Notes: generated by a model not told the origin, from the sequence alone. DNA of 21,299 nucleotides from Pelagophyceae sp. CCMP2097 (GCA_026770575.1 MU657197.1:76412-97710), one strand, 5' to 3'. Positions 6,901-13,713 are shown, counted from the stretch's first letter. Numbers and translations: made by a program.

Positions 6901-9008
6901 CGGGTCCCTCGAGACGGGCTCTCGAGACGGGGCCAAGTGACCGCCAAAGAGGCCTCTGCAGGGGGGGGCGGAGAGCTTTTCAGGGGCCCTTGAAAAAGGC
7001 CTCGCAAGCGACCGTGCAGAGGCCTTGCAAGTGGCAGCCAAAGAGGCTTTGCAGGAGTCCGTCTGGAGAGCTTTTCAAGGGGCCTTGAAAGAGGCCTTGA
7101 AAGCGACCGTGCAGGGGCCGGCTAGTGGCCGCTAATGAGGCCTTGCAGGGGCCCGCCCGGAGAGATTTTCAAGGGCCCTTGAAAGAGGCCTCGCAAGTGA
7201 CCGCCAAAGAGGCCTTGCAGGGGCCCGCTCGGAGAGCTGTTCAATTTGTGCCGCACCCTCGGGTCGCGGGTTTGTCGAGCGACCATCGGGTCGGGTTCGG
7301 GTTTGGGCCACGGCCAAACCCACTCAAAGACGGGTCGGCCAAAACGCGCAAACACGTCAAACCCGACGCATGGGTTGAAGGGCGAACCCGTCGCTGCTCC
7401 TTTCTCCGGCTCCTCGAAACGGCGTCTCGAGGCGGCGTCTCGAGACGGCCCCTGGAGACGGCCACTCGAAACGGCGCCTTGGGACGGCGCTTCGAGAAGG
7501 ACCCTCGAGACGGCCCCTTTCGACGGTCATTCGAAACGGCGCCTTGAGACGGCCCATCGAAATGGCGCCTCTGGAAGGCTCCTCTCTCCGGCCCCTCGAG
7601 ATGGCCCCTGGAGACGGACGACCCCTCGAGACGACCCCTCGAGACGGCCCTTTCGATGGCCATTCGAAACGGCGCCTTGAGACAGCCCTTCGAGAGGCTC
7701 GGACGGTCCCTCGGATGGTCGCTTGGGAAGTCCCATAGACAGATCCTTTGGACATTTACTTTGACGGTCCCTCGACGGACCCTCTGTGACAATCGCTTTG
7801 ATTGGCGGGCCCTCGATGGTCCCTTGGACGGTCCTTTCGACAGTCTCTTCGACTGCGGCCCCTCTGCGACGTCCCCTGGACGGGCCCTCGGACGGTCGCT
7901 TGGACGGTCCCTCGGACGGTCGCTCGGATTCGCCGCGGCGGCCCGGTCTCTTGCAAGGAACCTTGCGTGGGGGCTTGAGAGGGGCCTTGAAAAAGGCCTC
8001 GCAAGTGACCGCGCAGAGGCCGTGCAAGTTGCCACAAAAGATGCCTTGCAGGGGCCCGTCCGGAGGGCTCTTCGGGGGTCCTTGAAAGAGGCCGCCCAAG
8101 AGACCATGTAAGTGACCGCGCAGAGGCCATGCAAGTGGCTGCGAAAGAGGCCTTGCAGGGGGTCCGTCCGGAGGACTCTTCAAGGGCCCTTGAAAGAGGC
8201 CAACCAAGAGACCATGTAAATGACCGTGCAGAGGCCGGGCAAGTGGCTGCTCAAGAGGCCTTGCAGAGGCCCGTACTGTCCTCACACCCGGTGGCGGCGG
8301 TGTTTTCGGGTCTTCAATTTGTGCCGAACCCTCGGGTCGCGGTTCGTCGACGTCTTCTCGGGTCGGGTTCCGGTTTGTACCACGACCAGACCCGCTCAAA
8401 GACGGGTCGACCAAAACGCAATTCCACCGGCAAACCCAAACCCACGGGTCGCATGGCAAATCCTGCTCCTGGCTCTCAAGAGAGTGGCTCTAGAATCGGG
8501 CGCCGAGACGGGGGACGCGGCCTTTTCGCACCGCAGCAGCTCGGCGAGGCACCTACAAGTCCGGGGTGGATCCCGCGGTTGGATCGCGCGGGCGCAAAAC
8601 GCACGCGGCTCCGTCGTCCCCCGCGCCCCCCCGCCAGATGCGCAGGCTCTTGACGAGCTTGCAGGGCGCGCCGCTGAGGCCCTGGCCGAGTCCGAGGATG
8701 GCGGAACATAGAGCGCGCGTGCCGGTGGCGCCGAGGGGGCCGTGCTCGTCGTCGACCACCAGTTGAGAAGTCTTTAAAAATACCTCCAACTGATCTTCGT
8801 TCGTCAGCGTCTCCCTACGCGGGACCTTGAAAGCGCGAATCGGCCCCGAGATGGGCCTTTCCTAGGGAACGCACACAACTTTTTGATTGATGGCGACTGC
8901 CGAAGACCGGCACACTTTTTGATAATTGGAGAGCAAGTTCGCAGGCGACATGCCCGGGTCGCCATCCGGGTCGTCGGCGGCCTTTTTTTCGGCTTTTTTG
9001 GGTGGCAT
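930..9008 (-). CDS. Leucine-rich-repeat (ribonuclease-inhibitor-like) protein, nine exons, 341 aa
   Basis: Exons in transcript order: 9008-8875, 8814-8605, 6449-6394, 6269-6172, 6126-6062, 4204-3947, 3829-3757, 1204-1114, 970-930 (TGA at 932-930). All phases agree; 1,026 bp gives 341 residues. The start ATG (9008-9006) opens MPPKKAEKK, followed by an acidic stretch and a helical-looking segment (residues 20-60). About eight LRRs of ribonuclease-inhibitor type follow (residues 60-295); examples are YLELLDNNVGPRGARAL (exons 3-4), LKQLHLPYCNVGPE (exons 5-6), LTSLSLADNAIGG (exon 6) and VDLLYNRIGEAGALAL (exon 7). Several repeats become canonical only after splicing, which supports the junctions. 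The C-terminus is GGGGKKKKGGKKKKK. No signal peptide or membrane segment is seen, so the protein is probably soluble; the basic tail could bind acidic partners (inference). RNI-type LRRs are protein-interaction scaffolds; the partner is unknown. Exon 8 is linked to exon 7 only by phase and lacks LRR signature, so it is the least certain join. Confidence 0.83.
971..1113 (-). other. LRR gene intron 8 (143 bp), carries a dispersed core repeat
   Basis: The donor is GGAG|GTGCGTGCG and the acceptor GCTTCAG. It joins MDSGG to GGKKKKGGKKKKK and a TGA stop. Bases 985-1020 carry a core that recurs at 12374-12412 and 16696-16730, outside any recognised gene. Confidence 0.78.
1300..1570. repeat. 12-bp array, CCTCGAGACGGT orientation
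   Basis: Repeats of CCTCGAGACGGY with scattered substitutions, inside intron 7. The neighbouring array 1800-2475 carries the reverse complement of the same unit. Confidence 0.85.
1640..1725. repeat. ~27-bp tandem, GGCGCGGGCACYGAAAAGCCCCCT
   Basis: Two close copies of a unit containing TGGCGCGGGCAC and GAAAAGCCCC, plus a diverged third, in intron 7 of the LRR gene. Confidence 0.75.
1800..2475. repeat. 12-bp array, CCCGTCTCGAGG orientation
   Basis: Degenerate repeats of CCCGTCTCGAGG interspersed with AGCGCCCGCC and AAGAG spacers. This is the reverse complement of the unit in 1300-1570, so the two arrays could pair in the intron 7 transcript. Confidence 0.85.
2568..2843 (+). CDS. Small hypothetical ORF in intron 7, left arm of an inverted pair (91 aa)
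   Basis: The ORF from ATG 2568 to TAG 2843 is paralogous to the ORF on the opposite strand at 3201-2965. Shared blocks are SKSN, RFPEPPR, SLTPFQ, AEKDN, REEY and RFSARRMR. Relative to its partner it has an extra stretch of about 45 bp that includes GGGGTATAAATAA, and its stop lies earlier (TAG where the partner reads TTG). The first 17 codons differ by about as many silent as replacement changes. No family is recognised. It could be a gene relic, a mobile-element fragment or a nested gene. Confidence 0.35.
   Translation: MTSKSNYNTVRFPEPPRHVRQSSPRGINNNPHSPQLSVVRCSIGALQADECLSLTPFQKFKETLMAEKDNFHESREEYRFRTRRFSARRMR
2965..3201 (-). CDS. Small hypothetical ORF in intron 7, right arm of an inverted pair (78 aa)
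   Basis: The ORF runs from ATG (3201-3199) to TAA (2967-2965). It is homologous to the plus-strand ORF at 2568-2843, tail to tail, with about 120 bp between the stop codons. Peptide landmarks are SKSN, RFPEPPR, YVSLTPFQMFKR, AEKDNSLEAREEY and RFSARRMRLVAS. DNA similarity continues past the stop codons, so the duplication included flanking sequence. It lies in the same strand sense as the host LRR gene. Function unknown; a short alternative frame starts at an ATG inside it. Confidence 0.35.
   Translation of the reverse strand: MASKSNSETGRFPEPPRTRTHHGPLLQRGRVRRDKYVSLTPFQMFKRACIAEKDNSLEAREEYSDCRFSARRMRLVAS
3639..3686. repeat. 12-bp tandem CGTTGCGATTTC, four copies
   Basis: Three exact copies and one with a single change (CGTGGCGATTTC), within intron 7 about 70 bp from its donor. 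Confidence 0.95.
3830..3946 (-). other. LRR gene intron 6 (117 bp)
   Basis: The donor is GTGCGCTCC after GTA-CTG-TC; the acceptor is GAACAG. The join gives VLSSVDLLYNRIGEAG, continuing the LRR period. A 14-bp tandem repeat lies close to the acceptor. Confidence 0.75.
3833..3887. repeat. 14-bp tandem TTCGGGTTTTGCTC, four copies
   Basis: Three exact copies plus one shortened copy (13 bp), inside intron 6 within a few bases of its acceptor. In transcript sense the unit is GAGCAAAACCCGAA, purine-rich beside the acceptor. Confidence 0.95.
4289..4350. repeat. 20-22-bp tandem CAAGTGCATTTTGAAACTCG, three copies
   Basis: Two 20-bp copies and one 22-bp variant in intron 5. Confidence 0.92.
4575..4700 (+). 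repeat. ~140-bp dispersed module, copy 1 (diverged)
   Basis: Contains the ordered landmarks GAGCGAGTCTGGCC, GTGGCCCGAACCCGAC and GACAAACCCGCGACC, shared with three further copies at about 5870-6020, 7243-7390 and 8305-8458. It is in intron 5. Confidence 0.8.
4890..5540. repeat. 12-bp array, GACCGTCCAAGG orientation
   Basis: A long degenerate array of GACCGTCCRAGG, with variants GAACTGTCCAAAG and GACCGTCGCAGAG. All plus-strand frames read Arg, Pro and Asp repeats. Its reverse complement dominates 7690-7930 in intron 2. Confidence 0.88.
5557..5665. mobile_element. 109-bp foldback element with internal tandem
   Basis: Arms 5557-5589 and 5634-5665 are identical except for one extra A (33 versus 32 bp); each begins CGCTAAAAGATTGTTCC. 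The centre holds 18-bp tandem units of GGACGATGTTATCCTAAT. This AT-balanced block is sharply different from the GC-rich array around it. No target duplication was found. It resembles a miniature foldback insertion within intron 5. Confidence 0.8.
5710..5850. repeat. Resumption of the GACCGTCC array
   Basis: GACCGTCCGAGC, GACCGTCCGAGG and AACTGCCCAACGG units resume beyond the foldback element, so the element appears to interrupt a single array. Confidence 0.8.
5870..6020 (+). repeat. ~140-bp dispersed module, copy 2
   Basis: Landmarks: CGTCTTTGAGCGGGTCTGG, CGGCCCGAACCCGACT, GACAACCCCGCGAGGG and TGCGGCACAAGTTGA. Same orientation as copy 1. It ends about 40 bp from the intron 5 donor. Confidence 0.85.
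6127..6171 (-). other. LRR gene intron 4 (45 bp)
   Basis: This is a very short phase-0 intron with donor GTGCGTGG and acceptor GTTGTAG. It joins LDYNSSLGS to DGVAALCLGL, one continuous LRR. Its length contrasts sharply with the kilobase introns on either side. Confidence 0.78.
6270..6393 (-). other. LRR gene intron 3 (124 bp), GC-AG borders
   Basis: The best join is GTC-G / GC-CCG, giving NNVGPRGARALGSAL, an excellent LRR. It requires a GC donor (GCAGGC) with acceptor TGCAG. The hexamer GCAGGC occurs at both junctions. The only nearby GT donor, at the AAC codon, is phase 0; it would need an acceptor (CGGCAG) that inserts a non-LRR stretch. Confidence 0.68.
6570..6935. repeat. Degenerate CCCTCGAGACGGG array
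   Basis: Short GC-rich units such as TCCCTCGAGACGGG (three close copies near 6890-6930) and CCTCGAAGACAAGG, in intron 2. Confidence 0.75.
6940..7240. repeat. ~100-bp tandem units, block 1
   Basis: About four units, each containing GTGACCGYVVARAGGCC, TTGCAGGGGCCCG, CGGAGAGCTTTTCAAGGG and CCTTGAAAGAGGCCT. The last unit runs directly into the ~140-bp module. Confidence 0.85.
7243..7390 (-). repeat. ~140-bp dispersed module, copy 3
   Basis: On the minus strand it shows the same landmarks in the same order as copies 1 and 2 (CGTCTTTGAGTGGGTTTGGCC, CGACAAACCCGCGACC, TGCGGCACAAATTGA). In intron 2. Confidence 0.85.
7420..7690. repeat. CTCGAGACGGCCCCT / CGAAACGGCGCC array
   Basis: Alternating CGAGACGGCCC and ATTCGAAACGGCGCCTTGAGACG units in intron 2, of the same general kind as 1300-1570. 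Confidence 0.82.
7690..7935. repeat. 12-bp array, GACGGTCCCTCG orientation
   Basis: Reverse-complement orientation of the 4890-5540 array, in intron 2. Includes GGACGGTCGCTTGGACGG and similar units. Confidence 0.85.
7950..8280. repeat. ~105-bp tandem units, block 2
   Basis: Three units with GACCGCGCAGAGGCC, GCAAGTGGCTGC, AAAGAGGCCTTGCAGG, CCGTCCGGAG and GAGACCATGTAA. Related to block 1 at 6940-7240. Confidence 0.85.
8305..8458 (-). repeat. ~140-bp dispersed module, copy 4
   Basis: Starts CAATTTGTGCCGAACCCTCGG on the plus strand and contains CAGACCCGCTCAAAGACGGG, as in copy 3. It directly follows the last unit of tandem block 2, as copy 3 follows block 1; only the ACTGTCCTCACACC spacer separates them. 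Confidence 0.83.
8815..8874 (-). other. LRR gene intron 1 (60 bp)
   Basis: The donor GTGCGT follows codon 44 plus two bases; the acceptor is GCGTAG. Splicing yields NQKVVETLTNEDQ. An alternative pair (donor two bases earlier, acceptor CAAG further upstream) is also in frame and would add three residues. The chosen pair matches the GTGCGT donor used by most other introns of this gene. Confidence 0.7.
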
Positions 9009-9740
9009 TTTTGGGTCGGCAACGCCGCTTTCTTCTATCACGCCGCCAAAGGCTATCACGCCGATAAGGGCAAGCGCGAAAGCCCAACGAGTCTGGCCGA
9101 TGCGTGCGCAGATGGCGCCGGGGCGCGGGGGAGCAGGATCGAAGGTGCGCGCAGCCGCCGGTACGACGAGGGCTTAAGAAGGCCGCCTACGGCTGCCCCA
9201 AAAAACGCTTTGCGGAATCGCCCAAATTACAGCGCTGACCAATAAGTGTTCAAAGAAAGGGTTGTGGCCCCATATCGGGGCGTTGCTGCGTTCTGTTTTT
9301 TTACCAAGTGGGGGGGGACAGTAGGGGCAATTAGGACCCCCCACCCACCCACTTTATGGCGACGGTTTTTTCTAGAAAAGTACTTTCCAGGCACGGCAGG
9401 GAGCTGAGATAGGCAGGCTTGCGTACCTCCCAGCGCACTCTGGGAGGTGCATTGACTCGCAGGACCGAAGCCCCTGACGCTGACACGCGAAGTCAGATAC
9501 CACCCATCGTGATGGGGCCTGTTAGGAGGGGGCACCCACCCACTTGTGAGCATTTTGCCCCTACTGTGCCCCCCCACTTGGTAAAAAAACAGAACGCTGC
9601 GCAAAAAGGGAAGGCTGCGCGACGGGCTAAGAGCCCAACGAACGACACGGGCGAGATGCCGCTGCGTTTATTTATGCACGAGGAACCTTCGGTCCCGATG
9701 GACCGCTTTAGAAAGCTTCCAGTTAAGATGCAACGCTGGC
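9009..9740. other. Intergenic region between the LRR start and the Sel1-gene end
   Basis: Contains the MITE-like element 9290-9595. The LRR promoter should lie in 9009-9289; no TATA box is evident there. Confidence 0.5.
9290..9595. mobile_element. MITE-like element with 41-bp terminal inverted repeats
   Basis: The termini 9290-9330 and 9555-9595 are reverse complements with one mismatch over 41 bp, beginning GTTCTGTTTTTTTACCAAG. GCTGC flanks both ends directly (9285-9289 and 9596-9600), consistent with a 5-bp target-site duplication. The 306-bp element has no transposase-like ORF, so it would be non-autonomous. It is inserted between two genes. A 5-bp duplication of GC-rich sequence can arise by chance, so the superfamily is left open. 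Confidence 0.82.
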
Positions 9741-10543
9741 CTAGCTTGAGTGCATCTTCGCGTGGTCTTCGTCATCCGGAAGCCAAAGGCGGCAGAGTAC
9801 GCCGTAGTGCACGCCGAGGCGGAACATGGCCTCGGCGTTCAACAGAATAGTGGCGTCCATCCAGCACCGCACGGCGAGGTTGTCCGACTGAGGCACGCCT
9901 ATGCCCTCGTAGTGCAAGACGCTGAGATCGTGTAGAACGAGCGCGTACCCGTCGTCTGCTGCGCGTTGGAACCAGTCGGCGGCGGTGGCGGCGTCGGCGA
10001 AGACGCCGTCGTCGCCCTGCAACAAAGTCCGCGCGAGGACGAACTTGGCCTTCGTGTGGCCTTTGGCCGCAGCGATCCTAAGGCCTACGACGGCGCGACG
10101 AAGGTCCTGCGGAAGGTCCGGCTGGCCGACGAGAAACCATGTGTAGAGGTGGTAGTACGCGTCGGCGTTGCCGCGGTTCACGTGAATCATCAGCCGGCTA
10201 GTCTGTTCGGCGTCGGTGTAGTGCCCCAAGGCTCGGCAGTGCGGGCAGAGATTGGACACCTTCAGCCGTGATGCGGCGCAGGGGACGCACAGGTACTGCA
10301 TGCAGCATAACTAGGCACAAGCGTCACAGTCACACTGGGCGCGAGGAGCCAGAGGCGCGCGCGCGCGCGCCGGAGGGACGCCCCAGCCGCTGGAGCACAG
10401 GCACCGGCGCGCAAAGACATGCAGCTTACCTGGACGGGAGTGACACCGAGTTCCGACGTCAGCGGGTCCGTGCAAACCAAGCACCGAACGCGATTGGAAA
10501 GCGACAGAGCTTCGAGGTCGCGATAGCGAGCTTTCCGGTGCAT
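9741..10543 (-). CDS. Zinc-finger (RING-like) plus Sel1-repeat protein, two exons, 222 aa
   Basis: Exons are 10543-10430 and 10295-9741. The intron (10429-10296, 134 bp) has donor CCAG|GTAAGC and acceptor GCATGCAG. Splicing unites three Cys pairs, CLVC (21-24), CVPC (41-44) and CPHC (55-58), into a compact Cys-rich zinc-binding module reminiscent of a RING finger but lacking the usual central His. Residues 81-210 form about three Sel1-like TPR-related repeats (AAAKGHTKAKFVLA, ADWFQRAADDGYALVLHDL, HYEGIGVPQSDNLAV). Algal RING-Sel1 proteins of this layout are thought to be ubiquitin-ligase-like or scaffold proteins; function here is inferred. The ATG at 10543 was chosen for its short lead into the finger; an upstream in-frame ATG (10705) would give 276 aa but runs through a dispersed repeat. 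The C-terminus stops in mid-repeat, so it may be shortened. Confidence 0.75.
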
Positions 10544-10627
10544 CCCCGGTCGCCACGCGCGGCGCGAGCAGGTCTTCGCGGCCAGTTGAAGAGAAGAGAG
10601 CGAGAAAGGGACAGAGAGATTGGCCAA

Positions 10628-10687
10628 TTTCGAAGCGTATGAGGGCCCTGTGGGCCGTGCGAGGTCGCGGCTTGTTAAACCGCGTTT
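10628..10687. repeat. Dispersed 60-bp repeat, copy A'
   Basis: TTTCGAAGCGTATGAGGGCC and the following sequence match 13872-13930 with few differences. It lies upstream of the chosen Sel1-gene start and would be translated if the longer start were used. Confidence 0.88.
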
Positions 10688-10703
10688 GGCGCTCAATGTG
10701 CGC

Positions 10704-10911
10704 ATGGTAAGAAGGGTCTACTTGGAATACGCGCTCAAGGCCCGAACCTTAACGGAGTCGAACTGCGCGCGTGGTGCCCTCTAGTGTGTTCCCCATTCTC
10801 CTGCAGTGAGCCTCGTGACGTGTGATGGTAAAGTGACGCCCCAGTCCAACGGACCGCAACAAAGCTTCGGGTCCGTTGGATTTTCGGTCCGTTGGACAGG
10901 GTCGCAAAAAG
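10704..10911. repeat. Dispersed ~210-250-bp repeat, copy A
   Basis: Aligns with 14869-15125: ATGGTAAGAAGGGT, GCGCGTGGTGCCCTC, CCCCATTCTCC, GAGCCTCGTGA and several GGTCCGTTGGA motifs occur in the same order. On the minus strand both encode the shared peptide LEGTTR, so the repeat may derive from an old coding element. Confidence 0.82.
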
Positions 10912-11044
10912 GATGCAATCAATTCCAGCCCAGCTACAAAACTTTTATTACAAGAGCGCGCCGGGGGCACACGGAGGACCCGACTTCGAGCGTAGGATAC
11001 AGAAAAATCCCATTGCAATGCCCACGTAAATAATTAAAAAAATA

Positions 11045-11175
11045 TTTGCGGCCGGCCAGATTCGAACCTCTGACCACCTGCTTCTTCTATGATGATTCCA
11101 ATGTGGCTCCTGCTCGACCTCCATTCCCAATTTTAGCGATCGCATCAACCACCAAGCGCTAAATCGGTCGAGTTG
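11045..11175 (-). ncRNA. tRNA-like element 1 (pol III B-box, T-run terminator)
   Basis: On the minus strand a hairpin TTTAGCG...CGCTAAA encloses an A-box-like TTGGTGGTTGATGCG. A B-box GGTTCGAATC follows about 62 bp later, and TTTTTTT follows about 18 bp after that. It shares TTGATGCGATCGCT with element 2. A full cloverleaf could not be drawn, so this may be a tRNA with an intron, a tRNA pseudogene or a tRNA-derived SINE. Confidence 0.4.
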
Positions 11176-11177
11176 CT

Positions 11178-12470
11178 GCCCTTTCTCCCTAAAGGCGGAA
11201 CCTCACGGATTGACCCGGCGACGGGCATACAGACAGACGGACAGACAAAATTGCCCCCGGCACACGTCCCGTAAGACCCGGTAAGTCCCGGACATGCACT
11301 ATTGTCATAAACACACACTACTTTCGAAAATACACATGTTTCGGAGAGTCTGGGGCAATCTGAGCGTGGGTGCTGTGCGCTGCACATGGGGCACATCCCG
11401 AGGCGCGCGCTGCGCTGTCATGGGGATTACCCATGTGCCGAGCCCTATACCAACAATTGGAGTCGTATCAGCAAAAATGGCGCCTATACAAGGGGGGGTT
11501 ACATGAAAATGCCGCTCATTTCCGAATCTCCACAAGGCGTTTGGTGAAAATTGGAGTGGCTTGACATGTCCGGGCCGACCCAAGGTGTCGGACTGGCGGT
11601 TGAACTCTCCCGTTTTTCGCGTACCCTACGCGCCATTTCGATTATAGCGTCACCAGAAGCTGGTTTAAGGTGATTCTCTATTGTCATCGTCTGAGTTCAA
11701 CCTCCCTGCCGCTTCATTGGGGCCGGCTGTAGGCCCTGGCCTCACCAGAGCCCGACCTAGTGACCTGCGGAGGTTCGGGATAAGGCCCAAAATTAAGGCC
11801 ATGGGCTCAATTTTATAAGTTATGGGCTCCATTTAACTTGAAATGTCCATGCAAATTCGCAATTCCATGAAAATAGTGCCAAGTTTTACACCGTTTTGTG
11901 ATCGATATTGACTTTACGCGCGGCGGACTGAGCCTTTAATTAAGCTTCCTTCGTCAGGAACCGCGCCTCCATCAGCCCGCACCGTAGCGACCAAAAGTGG
12001 CCCCATACCTCGTTGGAAGACCGAGAAATTCATATCCGAGTGGAATCCGTTTCATGTTGGCTTTCATTGTAGGGTTTTTTTTTCCTTGGGGGGGGATGGG
12101 GGTGAGAAAAATACTTGATCCAAGAGGCAGCCGGGGGGGGGTGGGGGGTGGGAGGACTTTATGATCACTCCCCCGTCCGCCCCCTAACCTGGAGCACACA
12201 ACCCCCTTTTTGACCCCTTTTTTCCTCGGCGGAGGCGGTCTGGGACTTTTGCCTGACCCACCCCCCCCCGGCCCTCGTCCGACTTCCTCCTTCCGCCAGA
12301 TATGCTCGGCGTCACCTTTTCTGACGGAAATCTACTTCAACTCAGGTGGACTCTTTGTCACTGCTCATCCACGCCCCGCCCTTCCACGACACGCGTCGCG
12401 TAAGCCACCCCCCCCTCATCGCCGCTGCGCTTCATCAAAAACGTTTAAAAAAACATAAAGAAATATAAGC
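11178..12470. other. Intergenic region without recognisable genes
   Basis: No convincing ORF. Visible items: a (CAGACAGACGGACAGA) stretch near 11230; a weak duplicated phrase ATGGGCTCAATTT / ATGGGCTCCATTT near 11800-11835; G-runs at 12085-12150; the piece 12101-12132 that matches 16655-16687; and the core repeat at 12374-12412. Confidence 0.5.
12374..12412 (+). repeat. Copy of the intron-8 core repeat
   Basis: CTTCCACGACACGCGTCGCG plus TAAGCCACCCCC matches the reverse complement of 985-1020 (inside LRR intron 8) with one or two changes, and 16696-16730 with a 3-bp gap. Confidence 0.85.
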
Positions 12471-12479
12471 CGCCGATCA

Positions 12480-12580
12480 AATCTTTGACGACGAGGGATT
12501 CGAACCCGCAACCCTGACTTTGAGCGATCGCATCAATCGCTACTCGCGAACTGACCGAGTCTGTTGCAATGGGCAAGAAA
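12480..12580 (-). ncRNA. tRNA-like element 2 (pol III B-box)
   Basis: On the minus strand a hairpin AGCGAT/ATCGCT with a 7-nt loop is followed 12 nt later by the perfect B-box GGTTCGAATCC, with T-runs within 50 bp. The T-arm pairs 4 of 5. The acceptor ends do not pair well, so a functional tRNA is doubtful; a tRNA-derived repeat is more likely. Confidence 0.42.
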
Positions 12581-12589
12581 AGAAATCTG

Positions 12590-13270
12590 AACATGCCTCC
12601 TGACAGGAGCGAACTGATGACCTTCAGGTTAAGAGACTACTGCCCTACAAGTGTTATCGGCGATAAAGCCGACCTCAAGTGACGCAAAGTTGTGCCTCCC
12701 AGAGGCCGCCTGCGGGTTTGGTTGTGGTCGCTATGCCCCCCCTGCCCCCCGGGATGTCCGTGACATGATCAGCCTCGAGGAGGGCGCCTTGCAAGGGCGT
12801 GAACAAGCGCTCCCCCAATATTTGGACTTGATAAAATCTTTATTTGCCTCCTTACCTTGATTTTGAACCGATTTTGCCTCCGTATTGCGAAGGTTCGGGC
12901 CCGGCTGGCAATCGCAGGACCGCAGGGATCGAAATTCTGGCTATGTGACGGGGTGGGTCCATACGCACTGGGGTGGTATATGGCCGGTCCTCTACGATTG
13001 CCGCGAGTGGCGCTTCAGACGAGCCAAAACAGACGTTCAGAATTTTAGTTTGAGCGTTTTAAACAAACAATTTCTGGGGGACCGGGCATCATGGGACTCA
13101 GCGCGACGTCCTCTATCACTCTCAATAGAGCCAAACTCCAACCGACGAAAACTCCGATTGCCAGAAAGTCATCGGCGTCACTGGCGATACCCCTTGTACT
13201 GACGGAAGGAGCGCAACATTATAATTTGGATCTGAAATTTCATGCGCGATTTTAGTCGATGATTGGGTTC
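12590..13270. other. Intergenic region without recognisable genes
   Basis: Only short non-ATG frames are present. Nothing recognisable was found. Confidence 0.5.
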
Positions 13271-13277
13271 AAAAGGG

Positions 13278-13285
13278 TATATAAA
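13278..13285 (+). promoter_or_regulatory. TATA box candidate
   Basis: TATATAAA stands 60 bp before the ATG at 13345, a plausible spacing for a core promoter. The TATA match is seen directly; use in vivo is inferred. Confidence 0.4.
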
Positions 13286-13344
13286 GCCCTAGCTTGACCT
13301 TTAACGGCCAACCAACGGACTGAAAAAAAAAGTTCTCGGTTGTG

Positions 13345-13713
13345 ATGAAGGAAGCCTTGGTAGATGGCAACGGGGCGCGCGGGCGCGCGCGGGAGCGACG
13401 TTGCCCGCTCAGGCGACGGACCTCGGCGCGAATCGGTGGCCCCAAGGAGCGACGAAAGCGGTTGGCTATGGACCGAGAAAGGCCCGATGAAGGGAAACGC
13501 GCGGAGCAAGAAATGCTTCGCGCGCGGGCCACAGGAGCCGGGGGAACAAACAGTCTTTTGCGGAAGCTAGTACATGGGCACCCACCACCAGTTCCGAGGC
13601 GACGGGACTATCAGAGATCGATTGCGCTCACACTCTTAAATCGCGACCGAGAAACAATTGACGGAACCGATTATAGCACTGGGGAGCTGAGTGGTAAATC
13701 TACCAGAATATAG
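13345..13713 (+). CDS. Hypothetical protein, very basic, 122 aa
   Basis: Begins at an ATG 60 bp downstream of TATATAAA. The product is rich in Arg, Glu and Gly with a hydrophilic charged middle (RERPDEGKRAEQEMLRAR). No known domain, signal peptide or membrane segment is seen. GC-rich composition alone could keep this frame open, and an overlapping minus-strand frame is equally open, so it may not be a gene. Confidence 0.25.
   Translation: MKEALVDGNGARGRARERRCPLRRRTSARIGGPKERRKRLAMDRERPDEGKRAEQEMLRARATGAGGTNSLLRKLVHGHPPPVPRRRDYQRSIALTLLNRDRETIDGTDYSTGELSGKSTRI

Larger units (their letters stand above)
6450..8604 (-). other. LRR gene intron 2 (2,155 bp), repeat-filled
   Basis: The donor is GTGCGT after GAC-GGA-GCC-GC; the acceptor is CCGTAG. 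The splice joins GDDGA to ALGGAE, restoring the usual GAAAL end of an LRR. The intron holds two copies of the ~140-bp module, two blocks of ~100-bp tandem units and several 12-bp arrays. No coding sequence is recognisable inside it; its many open frames are translations of the arrays. Confidence 0.75.

Noticed and set aside
7241..8459. Minus-strand frames of about 300 codons.
   Set aside because: They lie wholly within LRR intron 2 and consist of tandem-array translation with no domain.
12885..13202. 105-codon plus-strand frame.
   Set aside because: It has no ATG at its start, no recognisable domain and no promoter signal.
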